A stretch of 9,348 nucleotides of DNA from Candidatus Zixiibacteriota bacterium (GCA_028700875.1 JAQVRW010000097.1:1-9348); one strand, 5' to 3'. Shown: positions 1 through 6,848, counted from the first letter of the stretch. Made by a program: numbers and translations. The notes: generated by a model not told the origin, from the letters alone.

Positions 1-58
1 CGTTGTATAAATGTTCTTGCCGTTTTCGTCGTGCGTCATCTCTAATTCGCTCTTCCAT
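1..58 (-). CDS. Possible N-terminus of a gene running off the left edge
   Basis: Reading the minus strand from an ATG at 58-56 gives an open frame to the window edge: MEERIRDDARRKRQEHLYN. The composition, a strongly charged and helix-prone start, is protein-like, but only 19 codons are visible and no family can be named. Just upstream on the minus strand is a GC-rich hairpin (59-64 paired with 69-74) whose 3' arm abuts the ATG, so a normal Shine-Dalgarno is not obvious. A loose minus-strand promoter could be TTGAAA (127-122) with TACCTT (104-99) at 17-base spacing. This may be a chance frame. Confidence 0.3.
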   Translation of the reverse strand, partial: MEERIRDDARRKRQEHLYN

Positions 59-270
59 GCCCCCGGCTGGGGGCAGCTTAACGTTACATCCGGCCGGGAA
101 GGTACAATTAATTCCGGCGGTTTTCAAGCCCTTTTCTTTCGCCCCTATGGGAAGTCAAGGATCCTCAAAAGGCGGTTCCGGCATCCGGATGATGACGGAT
201 CGCGATTGAAGATCGACTCAGGATGACATTCAATGGCTGGCTACCGGCGGCGGATGGCGTCATGTGGATG
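59..270. other. Intergenic stretch, no convincing gene
   Basis: The short plus-strand frames here have no RBS and a low-complexity, Ser/Arg/Pro-rich composition. One clear hairpin is seen, GCCCCC (59-64), loop GGCT, GGGGGC (69-74), with no T-run on either side, so it is not a standard terminator. Nothing else was recognised. Confidence 0.5.
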
Positions 271-330
271 ATATATTTATTATAAATGTTAAACTTTTTT
301 GTTGACATGATTTGCCGATAGGGGCACTTT
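271..330 (+). promoter_or_regulatory. Putative promoter with AT-rich UP-like element
   Basis: A consensus -35 box TTGACA sits at 302-307, directly after about 30 bases of almost pure A/T (271-300) that resemble an UP element. The -10 position at 17-base spacing (325-330, CACTTT) is weak. Predicted transcription start near 336 would leave a leader of about 33 bases with the Shine-Dalgarno at 355-360, which fits the small gene at 370. The identification rests on the -35 box and AT tract. Confidence 0.4.
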
Positions 331-369
331 CATGGCGTAACATTCATCTTTCATGGAGGAGACTTGATA

Positions 370-510
370 ATGGCCAAGAAAAAAGTGGTAAAGAAAAAAG
401 CGGCCAAGAAAGTCGTCAAGAAAGTCCGCTGCCTCGGCAAGACCAAAGACGGGAAGCGGTGCAAGAGGATGGCTATTTCTCCGGCGAAGTACTGCCATCT
501 GCACAAGTAA
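370..510 (+). CDS. 46-residue basic protein with Cys/His cluster
   Basis: This small gene has a strong Shine-Dalgarno GGAGGA (355-360) nine bases before ATG and a canonical terminator 24 bases after its TAA. The protein has two parts. Residues 1-20 are a histone-H1-like run of Lys, Val and Ala (MAKKKVVKKKAAKKVVKKV). Residues 21-46 carry Cys21, Cys31, Cys42 and His45, in the pattern C-x9-C-x10-C-x2-H with GKTKDGKRCKR and YCHLH. The second part resembles the short putative zinc-binding motif found in many small bacterial proteins (C..TKxGxxCKR...YCxxH). The basic tail suggests nucleic-acid binding, and the Cys/His set suggests a metal site. Both are inferences. It is monocistronic, and no function is assigned. 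Confidence 0.8.
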   Translation: MAKKKVVKKKAAKKVVKKVRCLGKTKDGKRCKRMAISPAKYCHLHK

Positions 511-534
511 CAGGCTATCGTCATTTCTCATGAC

Positions 535-562
535 AAGGCCGGTGATTGCGCCGGCCTTTTTT
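535..562 (+). terminator. Rho-independent terminator
   Basis: AAGGCCGG (535-542) pairs perfectly with CCGGCCTT (551-558) around an 8-base loop, and the 3' arm runs into a tract of six T (557-562). It lies 24 bases after the stop of the 46-residue protein gene and separates it from the deiminase gene. Confidence 0.9.
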
Positions 563-613
563 AATCTCCGCAATCGAATCCTCTCCCCTATGTCCGGGCG
601 AATCGTTATCGGC

Positions 614-641
614 TTGCCAAAAGCCGGTTTCGTCGTATATT
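614..641 (+). promoter_or_regulatory. Putative promoter of the deiminase gene
   Basis: TTGCCA (614-619) and TATATT (636-641) are close to -35 and -10 consensus with a 16-base spacer. Transcription would start near 648. That places the TTG at 640, which would give a longer protein, upstream of the transcript, and supports the start at 706 or 718 that begins with a signal peptide. Confidence 0.5.
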
Positions 642-705
642 GATACAAACGACGACCTCGCGTCCGTCCTCGGCGCCGCCGAATCGGCCCGGCCGCGATT
701 ACAAC

Positions 706-2577
706 ATGGGCAGGCAGATGACCATCCTTCGCTTTGTACTCCCGGTAATCCTGGTTCTCATGATCTTCGTCAATGCTCTCCCCTCGGTGAATGAACCGAC
801 CCCGGATAACCTTCCGATCGGACTGACGCCGGAGGAGATGACCCGTCTCGATGAGATCGGCCTTAAACATATTAACACCGCCCCGCCCCCGACTCCCATC
901 CGGGCCTGCGCGGAATGGGAACGGTCAACGGGAGTCCTCGTCCGCTATCCTCTGGGAATTTCGGTGGCGCTGATAGCCGAAATGTCCGAGGACGTCATGG
1001 TGACGACCATCGTCGCCAGCGAATCCCAGAAAACCGCGGCCATAAACGCCTACACCGCCGGCGGCGTGACCATGACTCATACCGAGTTTCTCATCGCCCC
1101 GACCAATTCCTACTGGACGCGTGATTACGGCCCCTGGTTCATCTTTGACGGAACCGGCCAATTGGCCATCGTCGATCACATCTATAACCGCCCCCGGCCC
1201 GACGACGACCAGATTCCATGGGAACTCGGCACGTTCTGGGGAATGACGGTCTACGGCATGAATCTGAATCATACCGGGGGGAACCATATGGTCGACGGCA
1301 TGATGAGGTCCATGTCTACCCGTTTGGTTTATGACGAGAATTCCAGTCTGACCTCGCATCAGGTGGATTCGATCATGATGGCTTTCCTGGGGAACGAATA
1401 TACCGTCCAGAGTTACGTCGAATCGAGCGGAATCCATCATATCGACTGTTGGGCCAAATTTCTCAATCCGACGACCATCCTGATCAAGGACGCGCCTGCC
1501 GGCGACGCCAGCCATGCCCTTCTGGACCAACGGGCGACCGCCCTGGCGCAGATGAACAGCGCCTGGGGCCGGCCATACACGATAGTGCGGATTTATTGCC
1601 CTTCGGGCGCGGCGTATACCAATTCCCTCATCCTCAATGACAAGGTCCTGGTGCCCATCATCAGTTCGACCTATGATACGACCGCCCTTCGGGTCTACCG
1701 AGAAGCGATGCCCGGATACGAGGTTCTGGGGTTCACCGGGGCATGGCTCGACGACGACGCCATTCATTGCCGGGCCAAGGGGGTTCCCGATCGGGGGATG
1801 TTGTATCTCCAGCATACGCCGCTTCAGACGACCGGCGACACCCTTAATGACTATTTGGTATCCGTCAAGATCGTCCCCTACTCGGGGTTTGATCTGCTCG
1901 CCGATTCGCTGAAGCTGTTTTATCGCTCCAAGGCATCATATCAATCCGTGCCGCTAAATGCCACGGCTGTGCCGGATTCATTCTATGCCTATATCCCGGC
2001 TCAGAAACCGGGAGCAGAAGTTGCCTACTATATTCAGGCGGCCGATGAGCCCGGCCGGGTGGAAACCCATCCGATTATCGGCCCTTCCTGGGCCCATACT
2101 TTCAAAGTCAATCATCCGCCTGAAATCATATCCCCGGCGACATACACGGCCTGGGGCGACGACGAATTCCAGTACTACCCGGAAATAACCGACCCTGATG
2201 ACAGCGCCTATACGATTGCCTATTCCGGCCTTCCTGCCTGGTTGCAAAGAAGCGGCGATTCGCTGGTCGGCGCCACCCCGGATAGCAACGTGACGGCCAC
2301 TTTCCTGGCCATCGCCTCCGACCCGTATTCCAGCGACACCCAGATGGTCAGCGTGACCATATATCGGTGTGGCGATGTCAACGGAGACGGCCGGATCAAC
2401 GTCGCCGACGCCGTGTATCTGATCAGTTACATCTTCAAAGGCGGCGCCGTACCCCCGGTGTTTGCAGCATGCGACGTCAACGGCGACACCAACGTCAATG
2501 TCGGCGACACCGTCTATATCATCAGTTACATATTCAGAGGAGGCCCTCCCCCGGCTTGTTTGCCGCTAACGCGGTAA
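706..2577 (+). CDS. Secreted PPAD-like peptidylarginine deiminase with dockerin
   Basis: Predicted to convert arginine side chains (or a guanidino compound) to citrulline, outside the cytoplasm. From ATG 706 (623 aa): hydrophobic signal segment about 7-25; deiminase domain (PAD/agmatine deiminase family) about 60-370; Ig-like domain about 385-468; cadherin-like domain about 469-553; dockerin about 555-612 with two Ca-binding loops (DVNGDGRIN, DVNGDTNVN). Catalytic motifs seen: WTRDYGPW (Asp140), HHIDCWAKF (His245, Asp247), YTNSLIL (Asn306), IHCRAKG (Cys355). Their spacing matches P. gingivalis PPAD (D130, H236, D238, N297, C351), and Arg162/Arg164 fall where PPAD has R152/R154. This favours a protein deiminase over agmatine deiminase. 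ATG 718 (619 aa) is an equal alternative start; neither has a good RBS. A dockerin implies anchoring to a cohesin or the cell surface, but no cohesin gene is in view. Confidence 0.85.
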   Translation: MGRQMTILRFVLPVILVLMIFVNALPSVNEPTPDNLPIGLTPEEMTRLDEIGLKHINTAPPPTPIRACAEWERSTGVLVRYPLGISVALIAEMSEDVMVTTIVASESQKTAAINAYTAGGVTMTHTEFLIAPTNSYWTRDYGPWFIFDGTGQLAIVDHIYNRPRPDDDQIPWELGTFWGMTVYGMNLNHTGGNHMVDGMMRSMSTRLVYDENSSLTSHQVDSIMMAFLGNEYTVQSYVESSGIHHIDCWAKFLNPTTILIKDAPAGDASHALLDQRATALAQMNSAWGRPYTIVRIYCPSGAAYTNSLILNDKVLVPIISSTYDTTALRVYREAMPGYEVLGFTGAWLDDDAIHCRAKGVPDRGMLYLQHTPLQTTGDTLNDYLVSVKIVPYSGFDLLADSLKLFYRSKASYQSVPLNATAVPDSFYAYIPAQKPGAEVAYYIQAADEPGRVETHPIIGPSWAHTFKVNHPPEIISPATYTAWGDDEFQYYPEITDPDDSAYTIAYSGLPAWLQRSGDSLVGATPDSNVTATFLAIASDPYSSDTQMVSVTIYRCGDVNGDGRINVADAVYLISYIFKGGAVPPVFAACDVNGDTNVNVGDTVYIISYIFRGGPPPACLPLTR

Positions 2578-2863
2578 GAGAAACTATTTGCCGATTGCCG
2601 CGGTGGAGTCGCCGACAATAAGGGAGCAATCTATAAATCGATTAATAAGTTGCGACATATTAATAGCGTACTACTTTAAATCTTCGATGGCAAACATCCC
2701 CGTCCGCAAAATTCCGGCCTGTCATTATATGTAGCCGGCGATCAGCTACTGTACGACCTCAGGACTATCAGTCCCCCGTTGCTTTCTTCTCCCGCTATCC
2801 ATATGTTAACTCCGTAAATATACAGGCAATTACGCCTTTTCTCGCCCAAGCTGAGGAGATCAT
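2578..2863 (+). other. Leader region of the methyltransferase operon
   Basis: The region is AT-richer than the flanking genes. A weak promoter candidate is TTGCGA (2650-2655) with TACTTT (2672-2677). A short hairpin GTAGC (2731-2735)/GCTAC (2745-2749) is present. I looked for a cobalamin riboswitch (B12 box) and for a terminator of the upstream gene and saw neither. A good Shine-Dalgarno, GAGGAG at 2853-2858, serves the ATG at 2864. Confidence 0.4.
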
Positions 2864-4324
2864 ATGCGCCCGACTGTCGCTTTTCTGAATCGGGAATTGA
2901 TCGAACGAATCGTTGCCGAGGGCAGAGATATCCTCTGCCGGATGGGAATCGCGATCCACAATCCCGCCGCCCTGAAACTGCTGTCCGATGGCGGCGCAGT
3001 CGTGGATGTTTCCCGTCACCATGTCCGTTTCACCTCGGATTTGATCGACCGGGCTTTGGGCAGCGCCCCCAAAGGATTCAAACTTTACGACGTCATGGGC
3101 GAAGAAGCGGTCGATCTTTCCGGCGACAGGGTCAATTACACCCCCGGCTCGGCGGCGCTCAACTTTTTGGACGGGGCGACCGGTCTTATGCGCCGCCCGA
3201 CAACGGCCGATTATATTCGGTATGTCCGGATCGTCAGCGGAATGCCCCATATCGCTTCGCAAAGCACGGCATTCATTCCGGGCGACGTCCATGAGAAGAT
3301 TTCCGACAGCTATCGCCTGTATCTGAGCCTTCTGCACGGCGAAAAGCCGGTCGTGACCGGCACGTTCACGATCGACAGTTTCGAGATCATGAAAGACCTG
3401 CAACTGGCCGTGCGCGGTTCAGAAGCGGCACTCAAGGCCAAACCGTTGACCGTTTTTTCCTGCTGCCCTACGTCGCCGTTGAAATGGAGCACGGTGACCT
3501 CCCAGAACGTGATCGATTGCGCCCGCTATCATATCCCGGTGGAATTCGTCGCCATGCCGTTGTCGGGGTTTATCGCTCCGGTGACGCTGGTGGGGACATT
3601 GATTCAGCATACCGCCGAGACGTTGAGTGGGATCGTGCTGAGCCAATTGGCCAATCCCGGAACGCCGATACTTTATGGCGGGTCCCCGGCGATTTTCGAT
3701 GTCCGGTACGAGACAACCCCGATGGGGGCCGTCGAGACGGAAATGATCGACTGCGCCTATGCCGAAATCGGCAAATACCTCGGCCTGCCGACTCAGGCAT
3801 ATATCGCCTTGAGCGACGCCAAGCAGCTTGATGCCCAAGCCGGGTTGGAAACCTCGATGGGGGCCACATTGGCCGCCCTGGCGGGTATCAATAACATATC
3901 CGGGCCGGGAATGCTCGATTTCGAGAGTTGTTTCAGCCTGGAAAAGCTGGTGGTCGATAACGAAATTTGCGGCATGACGTTGCGGATGATTCAGGGCATC
4001 GAACCGAAGGGAGATTTCCCGTCGCTGGGCCATTTCACAGAGCTGGTCCGCGAAGGACATCTCCTGATATCCAAACATACCCGCCGGTACCGCCAGGAGG
4101 AGATTCATCTTCCCGGACCGGTCATCGACCGAGCCAATCGGTCCCGTTGGGCAGAGGAAGGGTCCAAGACCCTGATGGAGCGGGCATCGGCCGAGATCAA
4201 CCGGCTGGAAGCGGCATATACACCGTCGAGGCTGCCGGATGATGTCAAAGGCGAGCTAACCCGGCTGATGACGGCGGAGGCGCGCCGGTACGGTATGGAC
4301 AAACTTCCCAGGGAATCGCGTTGA
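2864..4324 (+). CDS. MttB-family (non-pyrrolysine) amine methyltransferase
   Basis: A cytoplasmic TIM-barrel methyltransferase of the trimethylamine methyltransferase family (MttB/MtgB), expected to move a methyl group from a methylated amine to the cobalt of a corrinoid protein. The 486-residue length is normal for the family. Recognisable segments are the N-terminal GMPHIASQST (126-135), CCPTSPLKW (200-208), YGGSPAIFDVR (271-281), and the late core SDAKQLDAQAGLET (317-330) followed by AGINNISGPGMLDF (340-353) and EKLVVDNEICGM (360-371). The reading frame has no internal TAG, so it lacks the pyrrolysine of true trimethylamine methyltransferases. Family members of this kind that have been studied act on quaternary amines such as glycine betaine, carnitine or proline betaine. 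The substrate here cannot be read from sequence. It is first in a four-gene operon, overlaps the next gene by four bases, and has a good RBS (2853-2858). Confidence 0.88.
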   Translation: MRPTVAFLNRELIERIVAEGRDILCRMGIAIHNPAALKLLSDGGAVVDVSRHHVRFTSDLIDRALGSAPKGFKLYDVMGEEAVDLSGDRVNYTPGSAALNFLDGATGLMRRPTTADYIRYVRIVSGMPHIASQSTAFIPGDVHEKISDSYRLYLSLLHGEKPVVTGTFTIDSFEIMKDLQLAVRGSEAALKAKPLTVFSCCPTSPLKWSTVTSQNVIDCARYHIPVEFVAMPLSGFIAPVTLVGTLIQHTAETLSGIVLSQLANPGTPILYGGSPAIFDVRYETTPMGAVETEMIDCAYAEIGKYLGLPTQAYIALSDAKQLDAQAGLETSMGATLAALAGINNISGPGMLDFESCFSLEKLVVDNEICGMTLRMIQGIEPKGDFPSLGHFTELVREGHLLISKHTRRYRQEEIHLPGPVIDRANRSRWAEEGSKTLMERASAEINRLEAAYTPSRLPDDVKGELTRLMTAEARRYGMDKLPRESR

Positions 4325-5037
4325 AGGATATTTTGACCATTGCGGCTGCGGACCTTGTTCCCGACGCGCAAAGCATCCTGGCGGCTCAGGGCGTCCTTCC
4401 CGGCGGCAATCTTCGTGCGGAAATAGTCGCCGGGGCCGAAACCGCCCGCGAGTTGTTTGTCGAACTGGCCGAGCCAAAGGCGATCATGAAAGAGGTTAGC
4501 GCCAGGGATTTCGATTCGGTGTATCGCGGCAACGGCCGCAACTCGCAACCGGCCCTGCTGGATTTCATCCTTCCGCGCGCTAGCCATCTGGCGCTGGCCG
4601 CCGCCACGGTCGGTGGGACCGTATCGCGGCGCATAACGGAGCTGTTCGAAGGCGGCGATTATGTGCTCGGGGCCATGCTGGATGCCGCCGCTTCCGGCGG
4701 CGCAGACCGGGCATCGCAGATGTTGGAGCAATTGTTTTATGGCCGGTTGACCGCGACACATGAGATCGAGCCGATCGACGAGGTGTACTGCTACAGCCCC
4801 GGTTATTGCGGCTGGCATATCAGCGCCCAGCGGCAGTTGTTCGATCATCTTCGCCCCGAGGTTATCGGCCTGACGCTTCGCGAGAGTTTCCTGATGGAGC
4901 CGCTGAAGTCGATTTCGGGAGCGTTGATCGCGGGGCCGGCGACGATACACCAATTTGACGACACCTTCCCCTTTTGCGCCGAATGCCGGACGCGATCGTG
5001 CCGCGCCCGAATGGGAAGAGCAGAAAAGAGAAATTGA
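4321..5037 (+). CDS. MetH activation-domain-like protein
   Basis: A 238-residue protein resembling the stand-alone relatives of the C-terminal S-adenosylmethionine-binding domain of cobalamin-dependent methionine synthase. Its likely role is reductive reactivation of oxidised corrinoid, using SAM as methyl donor. The clearest block is residues 154-206, with YSPGY (158-162), a following helix, and the LTLRESFLMEPLKSISG stretch (184-200) ahead of the AGP turn. The C-terminus has Cys219, Cys222 and Cys227 (C-x2-C-x4-C), a possible metal or Fe-S ligand set. In MetH the arginine four residues before the Gly of the GY pair contacts SAM; here that position is Cys157. The start is TTG 4321, overlapping the TGA of the upstream gene (TTGA), with AGGGAA at 4310-4315 as RBS, which indicates translational coupling. 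An acidic N-terminal half (1-140) has no clear match. Confidence 0.75.
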   Translation: MKDILTIAAADLVPDAQSILAAQGVLPGGNLRAEIVAGAETARELFVELAEPKAIMKEVSARDFDSVYRGNGRNSQPALLDFILPRASHLALAAATVGGTVSRRITELFEGGDYVLGAMLDAAASGGADRASQMLEQLFYGRLTATHEIEPIDEVYCYSPGYCGWHISAQRQLFDHLRPEVIGLTLRESFLMEPLKSISGALIAGPATIHQFDDTFPFCAECRTRSCRARMGRAEKRN

Positions 5038-5057
5038 CGTTTTCGTGGAGATAAGCA

Positions 5058-5696
5058 ATGGACCTTTTGGCAAACCTTTCCCAGAGTCTTCAGGACGGCG
5101 ATGATGAAAAAGTCGCCGCGCTGACCAAAGAAGCCTTGGCGGCCGGTATGTCGGCCAAGCAAATCCTCGACAATGCCCTGATCAGCGGGATGACCGTCAT
5201 CGGCAACCGGTTTAAGGCGCATGAGATTTTTCTGCCCGATGTTCTCCTTTCGGCCCGGGCCATGTATGCCGGGCTGGAACTGCTCAAGCCGCTGTTCCTC
5301 AAGGATGACATTCCCAGCCGGGGCAAAGTCGTGGTGGGGACGGTCCAGGGAGATCTGCACGATATCGGCAAGAATCTGGTCAGTATCATGCTTAAAGGCG
5401 CCGGATACGAAGTCATCGACCTCGGCAACGACGTGCCGCCGGAACGATTCGTGGATACGGCCGTAGCGCAAGGCGCCGCGATTATCGGCTTGTCGGCGCT
5501 TCTGACCACGACCATGCCGGTCATGTCGCAGGTGGCGGCTTTGTTGAAGGAACGCGGGCTTACCGGCCGGATCAAGTTGATCATCGGCGGGGCGCCGGTC
5601 AGCGATGCCTATGCCCGCGAAATCGGCGCCGACGCCTACGGTTTCGACGCGGTCAAGGCGGTCGAAATCGTGGATCGTTTCCTGATGAGGCAATAG
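5058..5696 (+). CDS. Corrinoid (B12-binding) methyl carrier protein, MtbC/MttC-like
   Basis: A 212-residue corrinoid protein that carries the methyl group on cobalt between two methyltransferases. Residues about 1-85 form the helical cap domain, with the conserved ISGMTVIGNRFKAHEIFLPD segment (42-61). The Rossmann B12 domain follows, with Asp99-x-His101-x-x-Gly104 (GDLHDIGKN) providing the lower cobalt ligand, Ser146 in GLSALL, and the GG pair at 177-178 (IIGGAPV). Length and domain order are typical of the MtbC/MttC family and match the middle module of MetH. ATG 5058 has a GTGGAG Shine-Dalgarno (5045-5050) at 7-base spacing, 20 bases after the activation-like gene. The stop is TAG (5694-5696), and the next gene's ATG follows at once in the same frame. 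Confidence 0.92.
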   Translation: MDLLANLSQSLQDGDDEKVAALTKEALAAGMSAKQILDNALISGMTVIGNRFKAHEIFLPDVLLSARAMYAGLELLKPLFLKDDIPSRGKVVVGTVQGDLHDIGKNLVSIMLKGAGYEVIDLGNDVPPERFVDTAVAQGAAIIGLSALLTTTMPVMSQVAALLKERGLTGRIKLIIGGAPVSDAYAREIGADAYGFDAVKAVEIVDRFLMRQ

Positions 5697-6587
5697 ATGA
5701 AGCGATTGCTGGAACGAATCGCCGCCGGAGAGATTCTCGTGGCCGATGGCGCCATGGGAACGATGCTTTTCCGGAAAGGCATCGCCCCCGGAAGCTGCCC
5801 CGAACTGGTCAATGTCAGTCGGCCGGAGCTTCTTCGCGAGATCGCCTCCGAATACCTGGCCGCCGGGGCGGGTATTATCCAGACCAATACCTTCGGCGGA
5901 TCGCCATTGAAACTGGCCATGTACGGCCTTGATGGCCGCACCGAGGAGATAAATCGCGCCGCCGTTGTGGCGGTTCGGTCGGTCGTCGGCGGGCGGGCGT
6001 ATGTTTCCGGTTCGTGCGGACCCAGCGGCAAAATTCTCAAGCCGTACGGCGATACCTCCCCGGAAGCGATCTATGACAGCTTCCTCCGACAGATAACATG
6101 CCTGGCCGAGGCCGGGATCGACGTTCTCTGCATCGAGACGATGACCGATATCTCCGAAGCGACTCTGGCGATCCGGGCGGCGAAGGCGGTCTCGCCCTCC
6201 TTGCCGGTCATGGCCACCATGACGTTCGATAAGACCCCGCGCGGCTTCTTTACGATCATGGGAGTCGATATCCGGCAGGCGGCCGCGGACCTGGCCAATG
6301 CCGGCGCGGATGTTGTCGGCTCCAATTGCGGCCATGGAATCGAAACGATGCTGGAAGTCGCCCGCCAATTCAAAGCCGCCTCCCGCCTGCCATTGATCAT
6401 TCAATCCAACGCCGGTTTGCCGGAACTGGTCGATGGCCGCGCGGAATACCGGGAGACGCCGGAGTTTATGGCGGAAAAGGCCCGGCAGTTGATCGAATTG
6501 GACGTGTCGATCATCGGGGGATGTTGCGGCACGACGCCGGAACATATCGCGGCCATCCGGTCGATGGTCGACCGGATCAAAGGGTGA
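5697..6587 (+). CDS. Homocysteine S-methyltransferase family protein
   Basis: A 296-residue zinc-dependent methyltransferase like the N-terminal homocysteine-binding barrel of MetH (BHMT family). It should transfer the methyl from the corrinoid protein to homocysteine, yielding methionine. Visible features are the N-terminal LVADGAMGTML (14-24), IIQTNTFGGSP (60-70), GSCGPSGK (105-112), and the three zinc ligands Cys211 (GSNCGHG), Cys276 and Cys277 (GGCCGTTPEH). Its length equals a single barrel domain, with no pterin, B12 or reductase domain attached. ATG 5697 abuts the TAG of the corrinoid gene; GATGAGG (5684-5690) inside that gene can serve as RBS. It is the last gene of the operon, followed after 10 bases by a GC-rich hairpin (6598-6619) that may help end the transcript. 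Methylation of a thiol other than homocysteine is possible. Confidence 0.9.
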   Translation: MKRLLERIAAGEILVADGAMGTMLFRKGIAPGSCPELVNVSRPELLREIASEYLAAGAGIIQTNTFGGSPLKLAMYGLDGRTEEINRAAVVAVRSVVGGRAYVSGSCGPSGKILKPYGDTSPEAIYDSFLRQITCLAEAGIDVLCIETMTDISEATLAIRAAKAVSPSLPVMATMTFDKTPRGFFTIMGVDIRQAAADLANAGADVVGSNCGHGIETMLEVARQFKAASRLPLIIQSNAGLPELVDGRAEYRETPEFMAEKARQLIELDVSIIGGCCGTTPEHIAAIRSMVDRIKG

Positions 6588-6597
6588 TATCATATTC

Positions 6598-6668
6598 GGG
6601 CCGACACATCGGTCGGCCCCTACAAACCAACATCGAATTTTTGTGTAGGGGCGCAAGGCTTCTTGCCC
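6598..6668. repeat. Two GTAG/CTAC hairpins in opposite orientation
   Basis: First unit: GGGCCGAC (6598-6605) pairs with GTCGGCCC (6612-6619) and is followed by CTAC (6620-6623). Second unit, inverted: GTAG (6645-6648), then GGGC..CAAG pairing imperfectly with CTTGCCC (6662-6668). The spacer between them has ATCGAATTTTTGTG, which recurs as reverse complement near 9303-9318. The first hairpin lies 10 bases after the operon's last stop codon and may also reduce read-through. Confidence 0.7.
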
Positions 6669-6734
6669 GGTTATCTGCCCCACACGAAAAATCGACCGCG
6701 CGGACAAAACGATCTGAATCAATGGCATTTCGTG

Positions 6735-6795
6735 CCCGGCAGATGTCCACATCTGCCGGGAGGAGTATCCACTGGGGCAGATGTGGACATCTGCC
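6735..6795. repeat. Two copies of a long palindrome, reverse complements of each other
   Basis: Copy 1 (6735-6760) has 12-base arms, CCCGGCAGATGT and its complement, around a central CC. Copy 2 (6776-6795) has the same nine-base inner arms (GGCAGATGT/ACATCTGCC) around a central GG, so it is the exact reverse complement of the core of copy 1. A further half copy, TCCACATCTGCCCC, lies at 7103-7116 and is the reverse complement of 6774-6787. Confidence 0.8.
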
Positions 6796-6848
6796 GCCCA
6801 CAATGCGAGAGAACCCGAATCGATGGCATTCTTCTACTGATTCACCTC

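Noticed and set aside
59..74. GC hairpin near the left edge as a terminator
   Set aside because: The stem is strong, but there is no T-run on either strand.
640..705. TTG at 640 as an upstream start for the deiminase
   Set aside because: It would add a Ser/Thr/Pro/Arg-rich stretch ahead of the signal peptide, and the TTG overlaps the predicted -10 box, upstream of the expected transcript start.
925..1815. 296-codon minus-strand frame within the deiminase gene
   Set aside because: It is a shadow of the deiminase frame, which has clear catalytic motifs; the antisense translation has none.
2578..2863. Cobalamin or SAM riboswitch before the corrinoid operon
   Set aside because: Expected from the gene content, but no B12-box or SAM-riboswitch core was recognised by eye. 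A covariance-model search would settle it.
3419..4108. 229-codon minus-strand frame within the MttB-like gene
   Set aside because: It is antisense to a recognised family member with correct length and RBS, and has no protein-like features.
4845..6803. 652-codon open frame on the minus strand opposite three operon genes
   Set aside because: It is antisense to the well-supported activation-like, corrinoid and homocysteine genes. The Arg/Gly/Asp/His-rich translation is typical of the complement of GC-rich coding sequence, and it has no RBS or motif.
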